Shown here in pieces: positions 35,701 through 44,490 of a stretch of 64,000 bases of DNA. The position numbers and the translations under genes were made by a program. The stretch spans positions 73,068 to 137,067 of the forward strand of contig CAZBDU010000002.1 in assembly GCA_964490725.1 (NCBI GenBank), given 5' to 3'. Each line of letters opens with the position of its first letter. Position 1 is the first letter of the stretch. The notes below the pieces were generated by a model that was given only the letters and a program-made list of their open reading frames with translations, did no database searches and was not told the DNA's origin. Source of the DNA: CAZBDU01 sp964490725 (GTDB lineage: Bacteria; Spirochaetota; Spirochaetia; SZUA-6; DRHE01).

Positions 35701-36529
35701 AGCGCGTGGTACGCTCCAAGCGCGAGCCTTCATACGGATCGTAGGACGAGTATTTCAACATCGGGTCGAAGTTGGACGTAAACCGCCTTTCAGAGGGCGT
35801 TCCCGACAGACGAGTGATCTCATCCCAAAGCAGACCCCCTCCTTCCATTCCCCGCATCTCAGCGGACCCTTCCCCCATGGAACATACACGCAATACAGCT
35901 GTTCCAAACGACGCCTCGAATCCCGTGCCGGTTATCCTGACAGTGGGCAGTGATTGTATTTCCTTGTTGAATCCGAAGTAGGACAGCACCCTTATCCGTC
36001 TCTTTGCTGAACCCCCATTCCTGACCCTAATGGCCCGTATCAAGGCAGGAACAACAGGAGCCACAGGACAGAAATTGATCGTGTTGAGCTCGATCTCCTG
36101 CACAGCCATCGATGCATTCACCACTCCCGTGCCGAGAACACGGCGGGATCTTCGTGTTCTCGTTTGATCGGGCCGTAACGTTCTTCCATCGATCTGCATC
36201 AAGAGGTCATGAAATGGAAAGGGGGAAGTGTAATTACCGCCGTAGGCGTAGGGCTCTCTGGCAATTCTGTGCGAATAGTCGGGTCCGTAGAGCTGGCTGA
36301 CTGATGTCGTCCAGACTCTGTCTTTGTAGTTGCGCACCGAGAGAGTGGCAAACGTTTTTCCGTTGGCAACGGCAAAGCCGTCCATTCTCTTGGGGATGAT
36401 CCTCCCACTTCTTCTCTCATGATTTCGGGGTATGTCCATGGAGCCCGGCAGATCGAATACTTGATGGACGTTGTAGGCTTCACCGTCTGCGATGGCGAAG
36501 ATCTCTGCTAGCTGTTGCTTTTCCGTCAT
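32726..36529 (-). CDS. Large six-hairpin glycosidase (GH15/amylo-1,6-glucosidase-like)
   Basis: 1267 residues, no signal peptide, so cytoplasmic. An N-terminal beta-rich region covers about residues 1-340. The (alpha/alpha)6 barrel covers roughly 360-720: FGFRSWIRDNYYLGRTLLKM, VDIWNLRTEGPSLLALMLRD, DPWAENADNTFASVCALEFA and RLWDSASILEGMYHYLFGLK. A long C-terminal beta-rich half of about 500 residues has no family I recognise. The acidic residue in RTEGPSL is a candidate catalytic acid by position only. It follows a CUT1 importer in the operon and probably hydrolyses the imported oligosaccharide. Confidence 0.8.
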   Translation of the reverse strand: MTEKQQLAEIFAIADGEAYNVHQVFDLPGSMDIPRNHERRSGRIIPKRMDGFAVANGKTFATLSVRNYKDRVWTTSVSQLYGPDYSHRIAREPYAYGGNYTSPFPFHDLLMQIDGRTLRPDQTRTRRSRRVLGTGVVNASMAVQEIELNTINFCPVAPVVPALIRAIRVRNGGSAKRRIRVLSYFGFNKEIQSLPTVRITGTGFEASFGTAVLRVCSMGEGSAEMRGMEGGGLLWDEITRLSGTPSERRFTSNFDPMLKYSSYDPYEGSRLERTTRLPTGSTVELARDLCLRHDLSELGPDEERYVVLYMITGRETAETRACEDRLRKEGSLGLFRSTLSSWKQWSSRPKISTSSVQMDHLMDSIRVLIKTHQLHSGGFSTSMNFFGFRSWIRDNYYLGRTLLKMGKPEEAYKNLRFFYEKWKSDGICEHYPFQDTGRVDIWNLRTEGPSLLALMLRDYHAYTNDEAALSRLSEMATATVKKLSFSADGLQPLCGSETYRFATVTDPWAENADNTFASVCALEFAAELLSAKDPAADEIAEFRKQAKTSRKAITDFLVRAGRFVHYRSKDGTLDGKIVTNILTRPLILGFSDASDPVVRKGVLDAWDNNYRDGLLRCDPNFYLIPGNTIGFMLYCLAELEGAPAGVCLESLLRLASCTGTFFEFYDIYDTRISNERLRLWDSASILEGMYHYLFGLKPVRDHARGLGIEVAPHLLDSMHELSIDGFPIQGDSYDLRVSRSEMLLSKNGKEILKANKPLRVELYRFGAIVKPVGSFLPEISGEPLCFKLEKGGPVATGGEYLGTLDLAVRLDGTTARYRQDVVEGSLVRRMESGGRSWSLSRSSSDDSSLQIELVLVNRSFQKVEFLEPGAHYHVCGRASTSSGAPYEGPVSCTVGGNGSIAAQSDGFGCFRIPVQTTKSRDRADFRCTVEAGKTNASLSRAIRTDPYVFLDDAINDLEGRAALLCSGDADPLHRRILYEIWKQVMLANGKNLPLLRTPSFEGALIATDCAERAPQVCTVGALVLRKDNLSIYERHHPRGYCYVLKVDPVETVAGNAATFVDLLKNRSDHLYRRYRDWKEHSFIPLYEYNATMRDVRVVQELGTAPEPAMVQVTLASPVPCYIADGERTVGELRFGEPACSPSGFTPETPEYVRVFEGQGDFVRTLTGFQCTEFIRKLVIEAEARESAPIEVGVKISLPQTTFFLENPFPLHFDGGRDQMMFYRGRQGEHILEVVLHPGTLLQETKSKHHRTMRQIEVAVGGLKPDWM

Positions 36530-36547
36530 GCTGATCTGGTCCTCGAG

Positions 36548-37390
36548 TCAGTACTTCACGCTCCCAGCCCTGATTCCTTGAATCACATATCTTTGCAGGA
36601 AGACGAAGATCATGATGGTGGGTATGGCAGCGAGCGTGGCTCCCGCCATGATCCAATCCCACCTCGTTTCATGAGCACTCCGGAAGGTGGCAAGTCCGAC
36701 TGTGACGACGCGCATCTTCTCCTCAGACGTGATTATCAGTGGCCAAATGAAGCTGTTGTAGTTTTTGATGAAGAAGAGAACTGCTCCGATGGAGATGATC
36801 GGCTTCGAAAGCGGCAAGAAGACCCTCGACCATATCTGAAACGTGGCACAGCCGTCCAGGGTAGCCGCGTCTTCCAGATCCTTTGGCACCGTGAGATAGT
36901 ACTGTCGGAAGAGAAAGATGCCGAAAGCATGGAAGAGCGGAGGCCAGATTAGGCCGGCATAGGTGTTCACCCATCCGAAGGCTCGTACCAGCATGAACAG
37001 CGGCACGATCAGGGCGGTAAAAGGGATCATCATCGTGCCCAGCACACCGACAAAGATCGCATCTCGCCCGGGAAACCGCAGGCGCGCGAAGGAGAATGCT
37101 GCCATGGAATGAATGAAAATCGCTACGACGGTAATGGAGGTGGAGACAAAAAACGAATTGAATACGTAGCGGCCAAAGGGCGACTGCGCGAAAAGGGATC
37201 GGATATTGTCGAGTGTTGGCCGTCGTGGGAGAATTGCGGGAGGAAACACGAATATGTCTTTTAGCTCCTTGAAGGCATTGGAAAACAGCCACAGCACCGG
37301 AAAGAAGACTATGAATCCGATGAAAACGGCCACCAGGAAGTAGCCGAAGGAGGCCATCTTCTGCCGATATCTAGTCAATTCTCCCACCAC
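36548..37390 (-). CDS. Carbohydrate ABC transporter permease, MalG type (CUT1)
   Basis: 280-residue membrane protein with six hydrophobic segments (the first is FLVAVFIGFIVFFPVLWLFS) and the EAA loop (LEDAATLDGCATFQIWSRVF LP region) with conserved Gly. It overlaps the upstream permease by 20 bases. It forms the heterodimeric channel with the MalF-type protein. Confidence 0.93.
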   Translation of the reverse strand: MVGELTRYRQKMASFGYFLVAVFIGFIVFFPVLWLFSNAFKELKDIFVFPPAILPRRPTLDNIRSLFAQSPFGRYVFNSFFVSTSITVVAIFIHSMAAFSFARLRFPGRDAIFVGVLGTMMIPFTALIVPLFMLVRAFGWVNTYAGLIWPPLFHAFGIFLFRQYYLTVPKDLEDAATLDGCATFQIWSRVFLPLSKPIISIGAVLFFIKNYNSFIWPLIITSEEKMRVVTVGLATFRSAHETRWDWIMAGATLAAIPTIMIFVFLQRYVIQGIRAGSVKY

Positions 37391-38276
37391 GCATCGACTT
37401 GATCTGCAGAAGCGACAAGGTGAATATGATCAAGAACAGGAGGACAGACATGGCAGAGGAATACCCGAAATCCAGGAACTTGAACGCCTTTTCGTAGATA
37501 TAGAAAACGGTGACGTACGTGGCGTAGTCAGGCCCTCCGCGGGTCATGATGTAGATCTGGTCAAATACCTGGAAGGAGTATACGGTCAGCATGACCAGGA
37601 CGAACAGGAGGATGGGTCGGAGTAGAGGGAGCGTGATACGAAAGAATGAGCTCAAGTTCCCAGCTCCGTCGATCCACGCGGCCTCGTAGTATTCGCGCGG
37701 AATATCGTTCAAACCAGCAAGGAACAGGGCCATGTAGTAGCCGAGGTACCACCAGACATTAACAATCGCGATGCTAAGCAGCGCCGTGCCCTTGGCGCCC
37801 AGCCATTGCGGCCCTTCCACTCCGAGGGAACGGAGCAACAAATTGACTATTCCGTTCATCGGATTCAGGATGAGTGACCAGACCAGGGAGATGACAACCA
37901 GCGAGAGCATGTACGGCATGAAGTAGACTGTTCGAAACAACTTCTTCAAAGGGAACATCTTGCTGCTGACGAACAAGGCGAGGAGCAATGACAGAACCAC
38001 CAGCGTGGGAATAAACAAAGCCAGGTATTTGAGGATAACGACCAGGGAGTGCCACCACAGCTCGTCTGAGAGTACGGAACTGTAGTTCTGCAGCCCGATG
38101 AAATGATAGTTGAAGACACTTTTCCATTTGAAGAAGCTTATGTACAGCGCGTAGAAGATGGGAAGGACGAGAAACACGAACAGCCCGAGTACGTCCGGAG
38201 CGATCAAGAGATAGGCTGTTATGGTTCTCTCCTTCTTGCTGATTGCCCTTCTCAATCTCGTTAGCAAGTGTGCCAT
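37371..38276 (-). CDS. Carbohydrate ABC transporter permease, MalF type (CUT1)
   Basis: 301 residues, six membrane segments, with IAPDVLGLFVFLVLPIFYAL at the first and the EAA loop YYEAAWIDGAGNLSSFFRIT near residue 210. It pairs with the MalG-type protein encoded next. No ATPase gene is in this operon; CUT1 systems often share one MsmX/UgpC-type ATPase encoded elsewhere. Confidence 0.93.
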   Translation of the reverse strand: MAHLLTRLRRAISKKERTITAYLLIAPDVLGLFVFLVLPIFYALYISFFKWKSVFNYHFIGLQNYSSVLSDELWWHSLVVILKYLALFIPTLVVLSLLLALFVSSKMFPLKKLFRTVYFMPYMLSLVVISLVWSLILNPMNGIVNLLLRSLGVEGPQWLGAKGTALLSIAIVNVWWYLGYYMALFLAGLNDIPREYYEAAWIDGAGNLSSFFRITLPLLRPILLFVLVMLTVYSFQVFDQIYIMTRGGPDYATYVTVFYIYEKAFKFLDFGYSSAMSVLLFLIIFTLSLLQIKSMRGGRID

Positions 38277-38348
38277 GACTGTGTAGTGAATAGGAGGGAG
38301 AACACGAAGACGTCGGTTCCCCCTCCGTAAGCCTTATTGGAGCTATGA

Positions 38349-39659
38349 CTAGGGACGTGGCCCCTTGTAGGTACTGAGAAACTCCGCCAGCTGCGCTTGA
38401 GCCTTGTCCGCGGCATTCTTGCCCGTCACACCGCCGAACATTACGGATTGAAGGGCATCGATGAGGATCTGGCTGACCTCTGTGGGAAAGAGGGGCTCGG
38501 CCAACGCAACCGGCATGATAGTATCTCGGAAGAAGCTGTTGGGCATCTGCGATGCCTGGGGGGCTTTTTCGTTTGCGGAGATGCGCGGTGAAATCTTCGA
38601 ATTGACACCGTAGTTCCAATCGATAGGCACGCTGACGTCTTCAGAGGCAAACAACGTTGTAACGAACCTGGCAGCTTCCTCTGCATGTTTGGATTGCTTG
38701 TTTGCCACAACCACCATACCACCGGCCACAGATATCGACTTCTTTCCCTCCGGGTGTGGCAAGGGGGCAAGAGCGACCGGGAATTCCGGGGCGGCTCTTA
38801 CGAGCCGGGCATACGCCCAGTTTCCGCACACCTGCATTGAAGTCTTCTCGTTGATGAACTCATTGACAGCCCAGGTGCCCTCTTCTGTCACTGTGGGAGA
38901 TATCTTGTACTTGTTTACGAAATCACCCCACAACTGCAGTGCATTCGATGCAGCATCGCCCTGGAAGAGCGGCTTCTGCCAATGAGCGTCGAATACACTT
39001 CCTCCGCCCTGCCAGAGAAACGGATACCAGGTGAAAATCTGGTAGACCCCCGGCCTTGTTTCCACATACAGTCCGGCACGATTCGGGGTCTTGAGCTTCT
39101 GCCCGGCGCGAACGAGCTCTGCCCATGTCTCGGGCACCTGGAGCCCCGAGTTCTGCAAATGCTTTTTGTTGTAGTAGAGGGCAAGCGGAGATTTCTCAAC
39201 CGGGATTGCCACTATATGCCCTTCGAACGTCACGGCTTCCAGGGAACCCGGGTAGAAGTCCTTCCGAACACTCTCCGGTATGTAGGACTCCAAAGGCATC
39301 AACACGTCGTTCTGAAGCAACTGGAGCACGTAGCCCGGCGACGGCCAAAACACATCCGGAAGGGTGCCGGACGCCAGGGCCGTTGGCAACTTGTCTCCCA
39401 GAAACTGGTCGAAGGGCACGGTGGCCAGCTCGACCTTGACGTTCGGGTTCTTCTGCTGGTACTCCTCGCACCAGGCCCGCACCGCATCGTCGATCTTCTT
39501 GTCGCCCGCCGCTTCCTTCCAGAACTCTAACTTAATGGGCTGCCGCGGTTGGCCCTTCGCGGCTTCTTGTCCTCCACCGGCCAGCGCGGCTGCGGCCGGG
39601 AAGATCAGCAGTACGATGAGTGCGAAGAGCACGATTGTCTTGTGTCCTGGTACCTTCAC
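38349..39659 (-). CDS. Carbohydrate ABC transporter substrate-binding protein (CUT1)
   Basis: 436 residues with a signal peptide followed by AGGGQEAAKG, the spirochaete-like post-signal sequence. The mature fold is type 2 (family 1 extracellular binding protein): IKLEFWKEAAGDKKIDDAVR, SGTLPDVFWPSPGYVL, GHIVAIPVEKSPLALYYNK, SVAGGMVVVANKQSKHAEEA. The GTG start has an excellent AAGGAGG site. First gene of the operon after a LacI-type operator. The ligand is probably an oligosaccharide matching the glycosidase. Confidence 0.93.
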   Translation of the reverse strand: MKVPGHKTIVLFALIVLLIFPAAAALAGGGQEAAKGQPRQPIKLEFWKEAAGDKKIDDAVRAWCEEYQQKNPNVKVELATVPFDQFLGDKLPTALASGTLPDVFWPSPGYVLQLLQNDVLMPLESYIPESVRKDFYPGSLEAVTFEGHIVAIPVEKSPLALYYNKKHLQNSGLQVPETWAELVRAGQKLKTPNRAGLYVETRPGVYQIFTWYPFLWQGGGSVFDAHWQKPLFQGDAASNALQLWGDFVNKYKISPTVTEEGTWAVNEFINEKTSMQVCGNWAYARLVRAAPEFPVALAPLPHPEGKKSISVAGGMVVVANKQSKHAEEAARFVTTLFASEDVSVPIDWNYGVNSKISPRISANEKAPQASQMPNSFFRDTIMPVALAEPLFPTEVSQILIDALQSVMFGGVTGKNAADKAQAQLAEFLSTYKGPRP

Positions 39660-39677
39660 TTTCTTTCCTCCTTGCTA

Positions 39678-39724
39678 AATCGATTTATATAAATCGATTC
39701 TACCATGGTTGCTGCACTTGTCAA
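39678..39724 (-). promoter_or_regulatory. Promoter and overlapping LacI-type operator of the glycosidase operon
   Basis: Minus strand: TTGACA (39719-39724), a 16-base spacer, TAGAAT (39697-39702). A perfect 22-bp palindrome occupies 39678-39699; it contains two overlapping TAAATCGATTTA-like units with central CG, as LacI-family operators have. It covers part of the -10 and the start point, so bound repressor would block transcription directly. Confidence 0.8.
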
Positions 39725-39792
39725 GCGTTTTCGGGGCCAAAATGAGGGAGGAGCACCCGCAATGTTCGTATTGGCCCACACGGTCCGATTGT

Positions 39793-40262
39793 TCACCCAC
39801 TGTTCGCCTCCCCGCGGCCTTCTCTCTTGCCGATGTAGGAGTCCCTATTCACCAGCGGCAAGGATTGCCCTGATCTGGGACGCAGCTGCTCAATCAGGGT
39901 CTGGAAGGCCGGCAGACCTGGAACCAGCGGCCCCAGCCACTTGACCCACGTCCTCTCCACATAGACCAGCATGCCGCCGTGGAAGAAATCCTGAGGGCCC
40001 TCGAACGAAACGTTGCGAACTTCACACTTCTTTCGGAGGAGCGTGCCGAAATCGGTAAGATCTATCCGGCTCTTGTATGTTGTCAGTACGCGCCACAGGT
40101 CGTAGTAGTCGCGGCTCGCGAGCCGTTCCAGCCTCGCTGCTGGCGCTTCTCGACATGCTGGAGGATCGCCGTCAGCTTCTCAGCGACGCTTTCTTCGAGC
40201 GCGTACACGGAGATCTCGATATCCAGCGGCTCGCCATACTCGTGGATGACCTTGCGCCTTTC
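39793..40262 (-). pseudogene. Broken AbiEii/AbiGii-type nucleotidyltransferase toxin, C-terminal part
   Basis: The minus strand reads VIHEYGEPLDIEISVYALEE then SVAEKLTAILQHVEKRQQ, a frame change, then RDYYDLWRVLTTYKSRIDLT and an end at GRGEANSG. E-x-x-x-A-E-K-L and R-D-x-Y-D-L-W are the hallmarks of the AbiEii toxin C-terminal half. The catalytic N-terminal half and an AbiEi antitoxin are absent. The flanks 39725-39792 and 40263-40410 hold nothing recognisable. Confidence 0.72.
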
Positions 40263-40410
40263 CGGCCGGCCTCAGCACAGCGGGGCCGGAATGTAGCGCC
40301 AAGAAACGTGATTCCTTCTGCAATAAGTAATTGAACCAGAGAGCGCTGCGTGGTAGAATTGTGGTGTCCATTTCGGGAGGGGATGCCGATCCCAAATGCG
40401 GCGGACAGCC

Positions 40411-40683
40411 TCACCCGCCTCCCACGACGGGAAAGATCTTTACAACCGAGCTCTCCCGAACCGGCGTGTCTAATCCCGCCATCGATTTGATATCGTTGCC
40501 ATCCAGGCAGATGAAAACTGAAGCGCTCAAAGCGCCACTGCGTTGAAAGAGCCGTCTCCGCAGAGCAGGGTATCTAGCCGCCAACTTACCGATGATCTCT
40601 TCCATAGTGCCGCCGTTGATGTCCAGGGACGCCGTTTTCTCCGCGAAGTTTTGCAGGCCGCTGCTGATGAATACCCTTGCCAC
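40411..40683 (-). CDS. MoaD/ThiS family sulfur carrier protein
   Basis: 90 residues, beta-grasp type. The C-terminus ends in VKIFPVVGGG, the di-glycine tail needed for thiocarboxylate formation, and TMEEIIGKLAARYPALRRRL matches the family helix. GTG start 20 bases after the AOR stop. Such carriers next to AOR genes probably supply sulfur for the tungsto-bispterin cofactor. It is the last gene of the long GRE operon. Confidence 0.85.
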   Translation of the reverse strand: MARVFISSGLQNFAEKTASLDINGGTMEEIIGKLAARYPALRRRLFQRSGALSASVFICLDGNDIKSMAGLDTPVRESSVVKIFPVVGGG

Positions 40684-40703
40684 CGCGCAAACCTCAACTC
40701 TGC

Positions 40704-42536
40704 CTAGATGCCCAGCTCCCTGCGCTTCTCCGTGGTGGGGATCCCGAACTCATCCCAGCCCCGAGCCCGGTAGTACTCATTTAGCAGGGAACCCAGCGGC
40801 GGCAAGAACTCCGTCCCTCCGCCGCGCCTGTGAGTCATCATCCTTGGAGGCAACGTGTCGTCCTTGCGCGAGATCCCAAGCCGCGTGTTGTAAAGCCTCT
40901 TTAAATTATACAGCCTTTCCCCTGTCTTGAAAAAGGCCTCTACATCGTAATCCCAGCCGGTCACGTAATCGAGAAACTGAACCAGGGGTTCGACAGTCAT
41001 CCCGCCGAAGACGCTGAATTTGCAGCAGGTAAGGGAATCGAACATGGACATCAAATGCTGCATCCGGATCACGTTCTCCACCTTCCCTTCCAGCGCAAAA
41101 CGGTTCGTAAGCTGTGGAAGCCCTAGATCTTCAATAAAGGCACCTTCCTCGAAATCGTGGGAGAAGGCTTGGAGGTGGCACGCACCTCGGTTGGAGGTCG
41201 CAAAGCCGACCGCCACGGTAACCTTGGCTCGGGGGTCGTGCGCAGGAGGCTCCAATCCTTTAACGTGAAGAGCGAACTCCGAAGCGACACCTCCGATCTG
41301 CTCCGCCGCCCGCCGAACACCTTCTGCCAGGATATCGCCAATCCCTTTCCGATGGGCGATGGCCTCGATCAGTTTGTGCACGGCCGGCGCGTTGCCCCAT
41401 TCCAGCTCAAGACCGTCCGTGTCCTTCTTGGTTATCAACCCCCGTTCGTAAGCCTCCATGGCAAAACCGATTACCCCGCCGGTAGAGATCGTATCCAGCC
41501 CGTAGCGGTTGCACAGCTCGTTCGCCTTGGCGATCGCCTGCAGATCGTCGATCAGAAGGTTGGAGCCCAGAAGACCCAGAGTCTCGTATTCTGGCCCGCC
41601 GATTTCCATCCCCTGGTACGGCCCGTCAACTGTTCTTACCGTCCGGCCACAGCCTATTGTGCAACGGCCGCAGTGATAGCGCCTGGCAAGAATCGTGGCA
41701 GCCATCGTCTGGCCGGATATCTTTTTCGCCCCTTCCGGCCAGGGACCCTGTCCCCAGTTTTTCACCGGGATGTTACCGATCTCTTCGCAATACTCCATAC
41801 CGCCGGAAGTCCCATACTGCTTCAAACCAAAGGTGCCTTCTTTCATTGAGGCGGCCAGGCTGCGCATCAACTTCTGCACTTTGTCCGGATGAGCCGTCTC
41901 GGGTTCCTTTTTCCCATCCGCGACGATTGCCTTCAGCTTCTTGGAACCCATCACCGCGCCCATGCCGCACCGTCCGGCAGATCGGCCGTGTGTTCCGTCG
42001 GTGGTGACACTGGCAATTCGCACCAAGTTCTCCCCGGCCCGTCCGATACTCGCCAACTGGCAACTCTTGCCGTAGCGCTTGCGCAACACCCGATCGACCT
42101 CGAAGGTGTCCATGCCCCACTGTTCAGAGGCGTCTTCGATCTTTACCCCTTGCTCATCGATAAACAGGTAGACCGGGCGCTCGGAGGCTCCTTCGATGGT
42201 CAAACCGTCGTAGCCGCATCTCTTGAATGTTTCCCCCCAATACCCCCCCGCGTTGGCTTCCCCGAAGATCCCAGTGAGCGGAGATTTGGCGATCACACCG
42301 AAGCGATTGGAGTTATAGATTCTGGTACCCGTGAGAGGCCCCGTGGCGAAGATCAGCGGACTCGCAGGATCAAGGGGCTCCGCCCCAGGTCCCGTCTCAT
42401 CGTAGAGGATCTTGGCGCCTAGACCGCTTCCGCCGACAAAGTCCAGGGCCATCGAATCGATGAGCGGCTCTTCGAAGACTTCGCCCCTGTTCAGATCGAC
42501 GCGCAAGAGCCTTCCCCAGTACCCTTTTGCTTTCAC
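40704..42536 (-). CDS. Aldehyde:ferredoxin oxidoreductase (AOR), copy 1
   Basis: 610 residues, tungsten-pterin enzyme oxidising aldehydes to acids with ferredoxin. The N-terminal domain has GYWGRLLRVDLNRG, LIFATGPLTG and AGENLVRIASVTTDGTHGRS. 4Fe-4S ligands fit C-x2-C-x3-C in YHCGRCTIGCG with a fourth Cys in SLTCCKF. The cofactor region GLDTISTGGVIGFAMEAYE is present. GTG start with GAAGGAGGAG. About 35% identical by eye to the second AOR of the operon, so not a recent duplicate. The pair suggests two different aldehydes. Confidence 0.94.
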   Translation of the reverse strand: MKAKGYWGRLLRVDLNRGEVFEEPLIDSMALDFVGGSGLGAKILYDETGPGAEPLDPASPLIFATGPLTGTRIYNSNRFGVIAKSPLTGIFGEANAGGYWGETFKRCGYDGLTIEGASERPVYLFIDEQGVKIEDASEQWGMDTFEVDRVLRKRYGKSCQLASIGRAGENLVRIASVTTDGTHGRSAGRCGMGAVMGSKKLKAIVADGKKEPETAHPDKVQKLMRSLAASMKEGTFGLKQYGTSGGMEYCEEIGNIPVKNWGQGPWPEGAKKISGQTMAATILARRYHCGRCTIGCGRTVRTVDGPYQGMEIGGPEYETLGLLGSNLLIDDLQAIAKANELCNRYGLDTISTGGVIGFAMEAYERGLITKKDTDGLELEWGNAPAVHKLIEAIAHRKGIGDILAEGVRRAAEQIGGVASEFALHVKGLEPPAHDPRAKVTVAVGFATSNRGACHLQAFSHDFEEGAFIEDLGLPQLTNRFALEGKVENVIRMQHLMSMFDSLTCCKFSVFGGMTVEPLVQFLDYVTGWDYDVEAFFKTGERLYNLKRLYNTRLGISRKDDTLPPRMMTHRRGGGTEFLPPLGSLLNEYYRARGWDEFGIPTTEKRRELGI

Positions 42537-42567
42537 TGCTTCTCCTCCTTCTTCGACTGTCTGCGTC

Positions 42568-43416
42568 CTAGCCTAGATTTCTCCCCTGGTTCAGCAGCTG
42601 CGACTGGTGTCTGTCATAGTACTCCCTCGCCACCGAGGAGCGCAGGATCAGGCCGTCTGTTGCCTCGCGGATCTGCTCGTCTGAGAACCCGGAGGACCCG
42701 TACAGCACGATCCCGGCTTTTCGCCCCGTGAGGCCCTTTATCAGGTCGGCGTTATGCCGGACGTTCTCCGGGCGAAATCCAGGGTACCCTCCCCTGCTGT
42801 AACCGCGGCGGTTGCCCGGCCCGGGGGCCAAGAGAGCGAGATAACCAGGATTCCGGCTCTCCACGCCCACGACCAGCGCGTGCACCTCCTCGGGCGTGCC
42901 GCAACCGCTGTCCAGGCCAGCTTTCATCTCCGGGGTGACCGGACGTCCGCAACGTTTGGAGACTTCGATCAGCCGGCACATGAGGGCGATGTTCTCTTCT
43001 CCGCTCAGCTTGGAGGCGTCCACCGAAATGCTGGATGGGCTGATCCGCGCACTCGACTCACCGGTCTGCCACGGATAGCCCTCAATCGCCGCGCTCAGGA
43101 TCCCCAGGGTCTGCGGTCCCCGTATGTGATCGGTGTGCAGGACGACAGAGGTGGCCCAGAACTCCTCGGAGTTGGCCAGCAAGCTGAGGTGGGCGAAATA
43201 CAGCGCCAAGAGGCGGGCAGGATCGCCGGCCCCGAAGCTGGTCCCGTCCAGCTGCCACAGGCTAGTCTGGATCGTAACCGGCGCGCCAAGATTGCGCGCC
43301 GCACTGAGCCAGTCATATATGGCCGCCGGACTGCCTGCGTTTACCGCCAAAACGGCAAACCTTTCGGTTACGCAGTATTCGAAGAGCTTCCTCGCCTGCG
43401 GGGGCGTCAGCAGCAT
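42568..43416 (-). CDS. Class II aldolase family protein (fructose/tagatose-bisphosphate aldolase-like)
   Basis: 282 residues. N-terminal FAVLAVNAGSPAAIYDWLSA corresponds to the family start; the zinc site has LHTDHIRG; the phosphate-binding loop is VLYGSSGFSDEQIREA; TPEMKAGLDSGCGTPEEVHA replaces the usual E-G-E-x-G region. The middle of the barrel diverges from GatY/FbaA, so the substrate may not be a bisphosphate. Ribosome site AAAGGTAG. Between AOR 1 and an alcohol dehydrogenase it may make or split a C-C bond of a pathway intermediate. Confidence 0.82.
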   Translation of the reverse strand: MLLTPPQARKLFEYCVTERFAVLAVNAGSPAAIYDWLSAARNLGAPVTIQTSLWQLDGTSFGAGDPARLLALYFAHLSLLANSEEFWATSVVLHTDHIRGPQTLGILSAAIEGYPWQTGESSARISPSSISVDASKLSGEENIALMCRLIEVSKRCGRPVTPEMKAGLDSGCGTPEEVHALVVGVESRNPGYLALLAPGPGNRRGYSRGGYPGFRPENVRHNADLIKGLTGRKAGIVLYGSSGFSDEQIREATDGLILRSSVAREYYDRHQSQLLNQGRNLG

Positions 43417-43430
43417 GGCTCTACCTTTCC

Positions 43431-44480
43431 CTAGAGATTCGGCCTGACAGCGACCTTCATGGTCTGCCCCGCCTGGATCATCTCGAAGGCTTTCAAGATA
43501 CTGTCGAGAGTAAATCGATGGCTCACGATCTTTGCAGCAGGGAGCTTGCCGCTGCCGACCAGCTTCATGGCCGCCTGAAAATGCTCCATACTCTGGGAAA
43601 AAGATCCGCTGACGACCAGCTCCCGATAGTGAATCAGGTTAGTGTTCAGGCGCGCGCACGGATTGGGCTTGGGAAGGCCTCCGAAGAACTCAACGCGAGC
43701 GGTCTTCCCCGCCATCTCCAAGGCGTCAGCCTGGGCCTGTGCGGCTGCGCAGGCCACGATGACCACATCCGGGCCCAGCCCCTCCTTGAGCTGCCGGGCG
43801 GCCCTTATGTGGCTACCGTCTTCCTTCGCAACAATGTACGAATCGAGCCCGAATTGTTCGGCGAGCTTCAACCGTTGGGCGCTGACATCCATGAGGCAGA
43901 CGTGCGCAGCCCTCTCGATTCTAGCCACCACGCTGTGAAGCACTCCCACGGGACCGGCGCCGATCACAACCACTGTATCGTTGCTGCCGATGTTGAGGTG
44001 CCCATGAGCATTCAGAGTACACCCAAGCGGCTCTGCCAGGGCAGCTTCCTCGAAGCTCACGTGATCCGGAATGCGGATAAGCTGCCTGTTTTCTACAGCA
44101 GCTCGCGGTACGATCATGAACTGGGCGAAGGCTCCGTCATGCTGGTAGGACATCGTTGTTCGGTTGTCGCAAAGATTGGGCCTGCCCCGCTTGCAATAGG
44201 TGCAGGCGCCGCAGGCCAGCACCACGTGCATGGCCACGCGGTCGCCCACCTTCACTCCCGCCTTGTCGCTCGCCAGCTCGACCACGGTTCCAGCCAGCTC
44301 GTGCCCGAGGATGCGCGGGGGCTTGATCTTCTCGTCGCCGTGCGTATAAGTGCGTAGATCGACTCCGCAGATGTTGCAGGCGCCAATTCTGAGGATTGCT
44401 TCCCCTTGCCCGATCACCGGATCTGCCACTGTCTTGACCTGAATGTTCCTCGCACCGCCCATGTATACCGCCGCCTTCAT
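43431..44480 (-). CDS. Zinc-dependent alcohol dehydrogenase (MDR family), copy 1
   Basis: 349 residues. Catalytic zinc ligands: Cys in CNICGVDLR and the His-Glu of LGHELAG; structural zinc CGACTYCKRGRPNLC; NAD motif VVVIGAGPVGVLHSV. Sorbitol/threonine dehydrogenase-like subgroup. AAAGGAAGG ribosome site; 10 bases after the AOR 2 stop. It probably reduces or oxidises a pathway alcohol or aldehyde. Confidence 0.92.
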   Translation of the reverse strand: MKAAVYMGGARNIQVKTVADPVIGQGEAILRIGACNICGVDLRTYTHGDEKIKPPRILGHELAGTVVELASDKAGVKVGDRVAMHVVLACGACTYCKRGRPNLCDNRTTMSYQHDGAFAQFMIVPRAAVENRQLIRIPDHVSFEEAALAEPLGCTLNAHGHLNIGSNDTVVVIGAGPVGVLHSVVARIERAAHVCLMDVSAQRLKLAEQFGLDSYIVAKEDGSHIRAARQLKEGLGPDVVIVACAAAQAQADALEMAGKTARVEFFGGLPKPNPCARLNTNLIHYRELVVSGSFSQSMEHFQAAMKLVGSGKLPAAKIVSHRFTLDSILKAFEMIQAGQTMKVAVRPNL

Positions 44481-44490
44481 TGCCTTCCTT

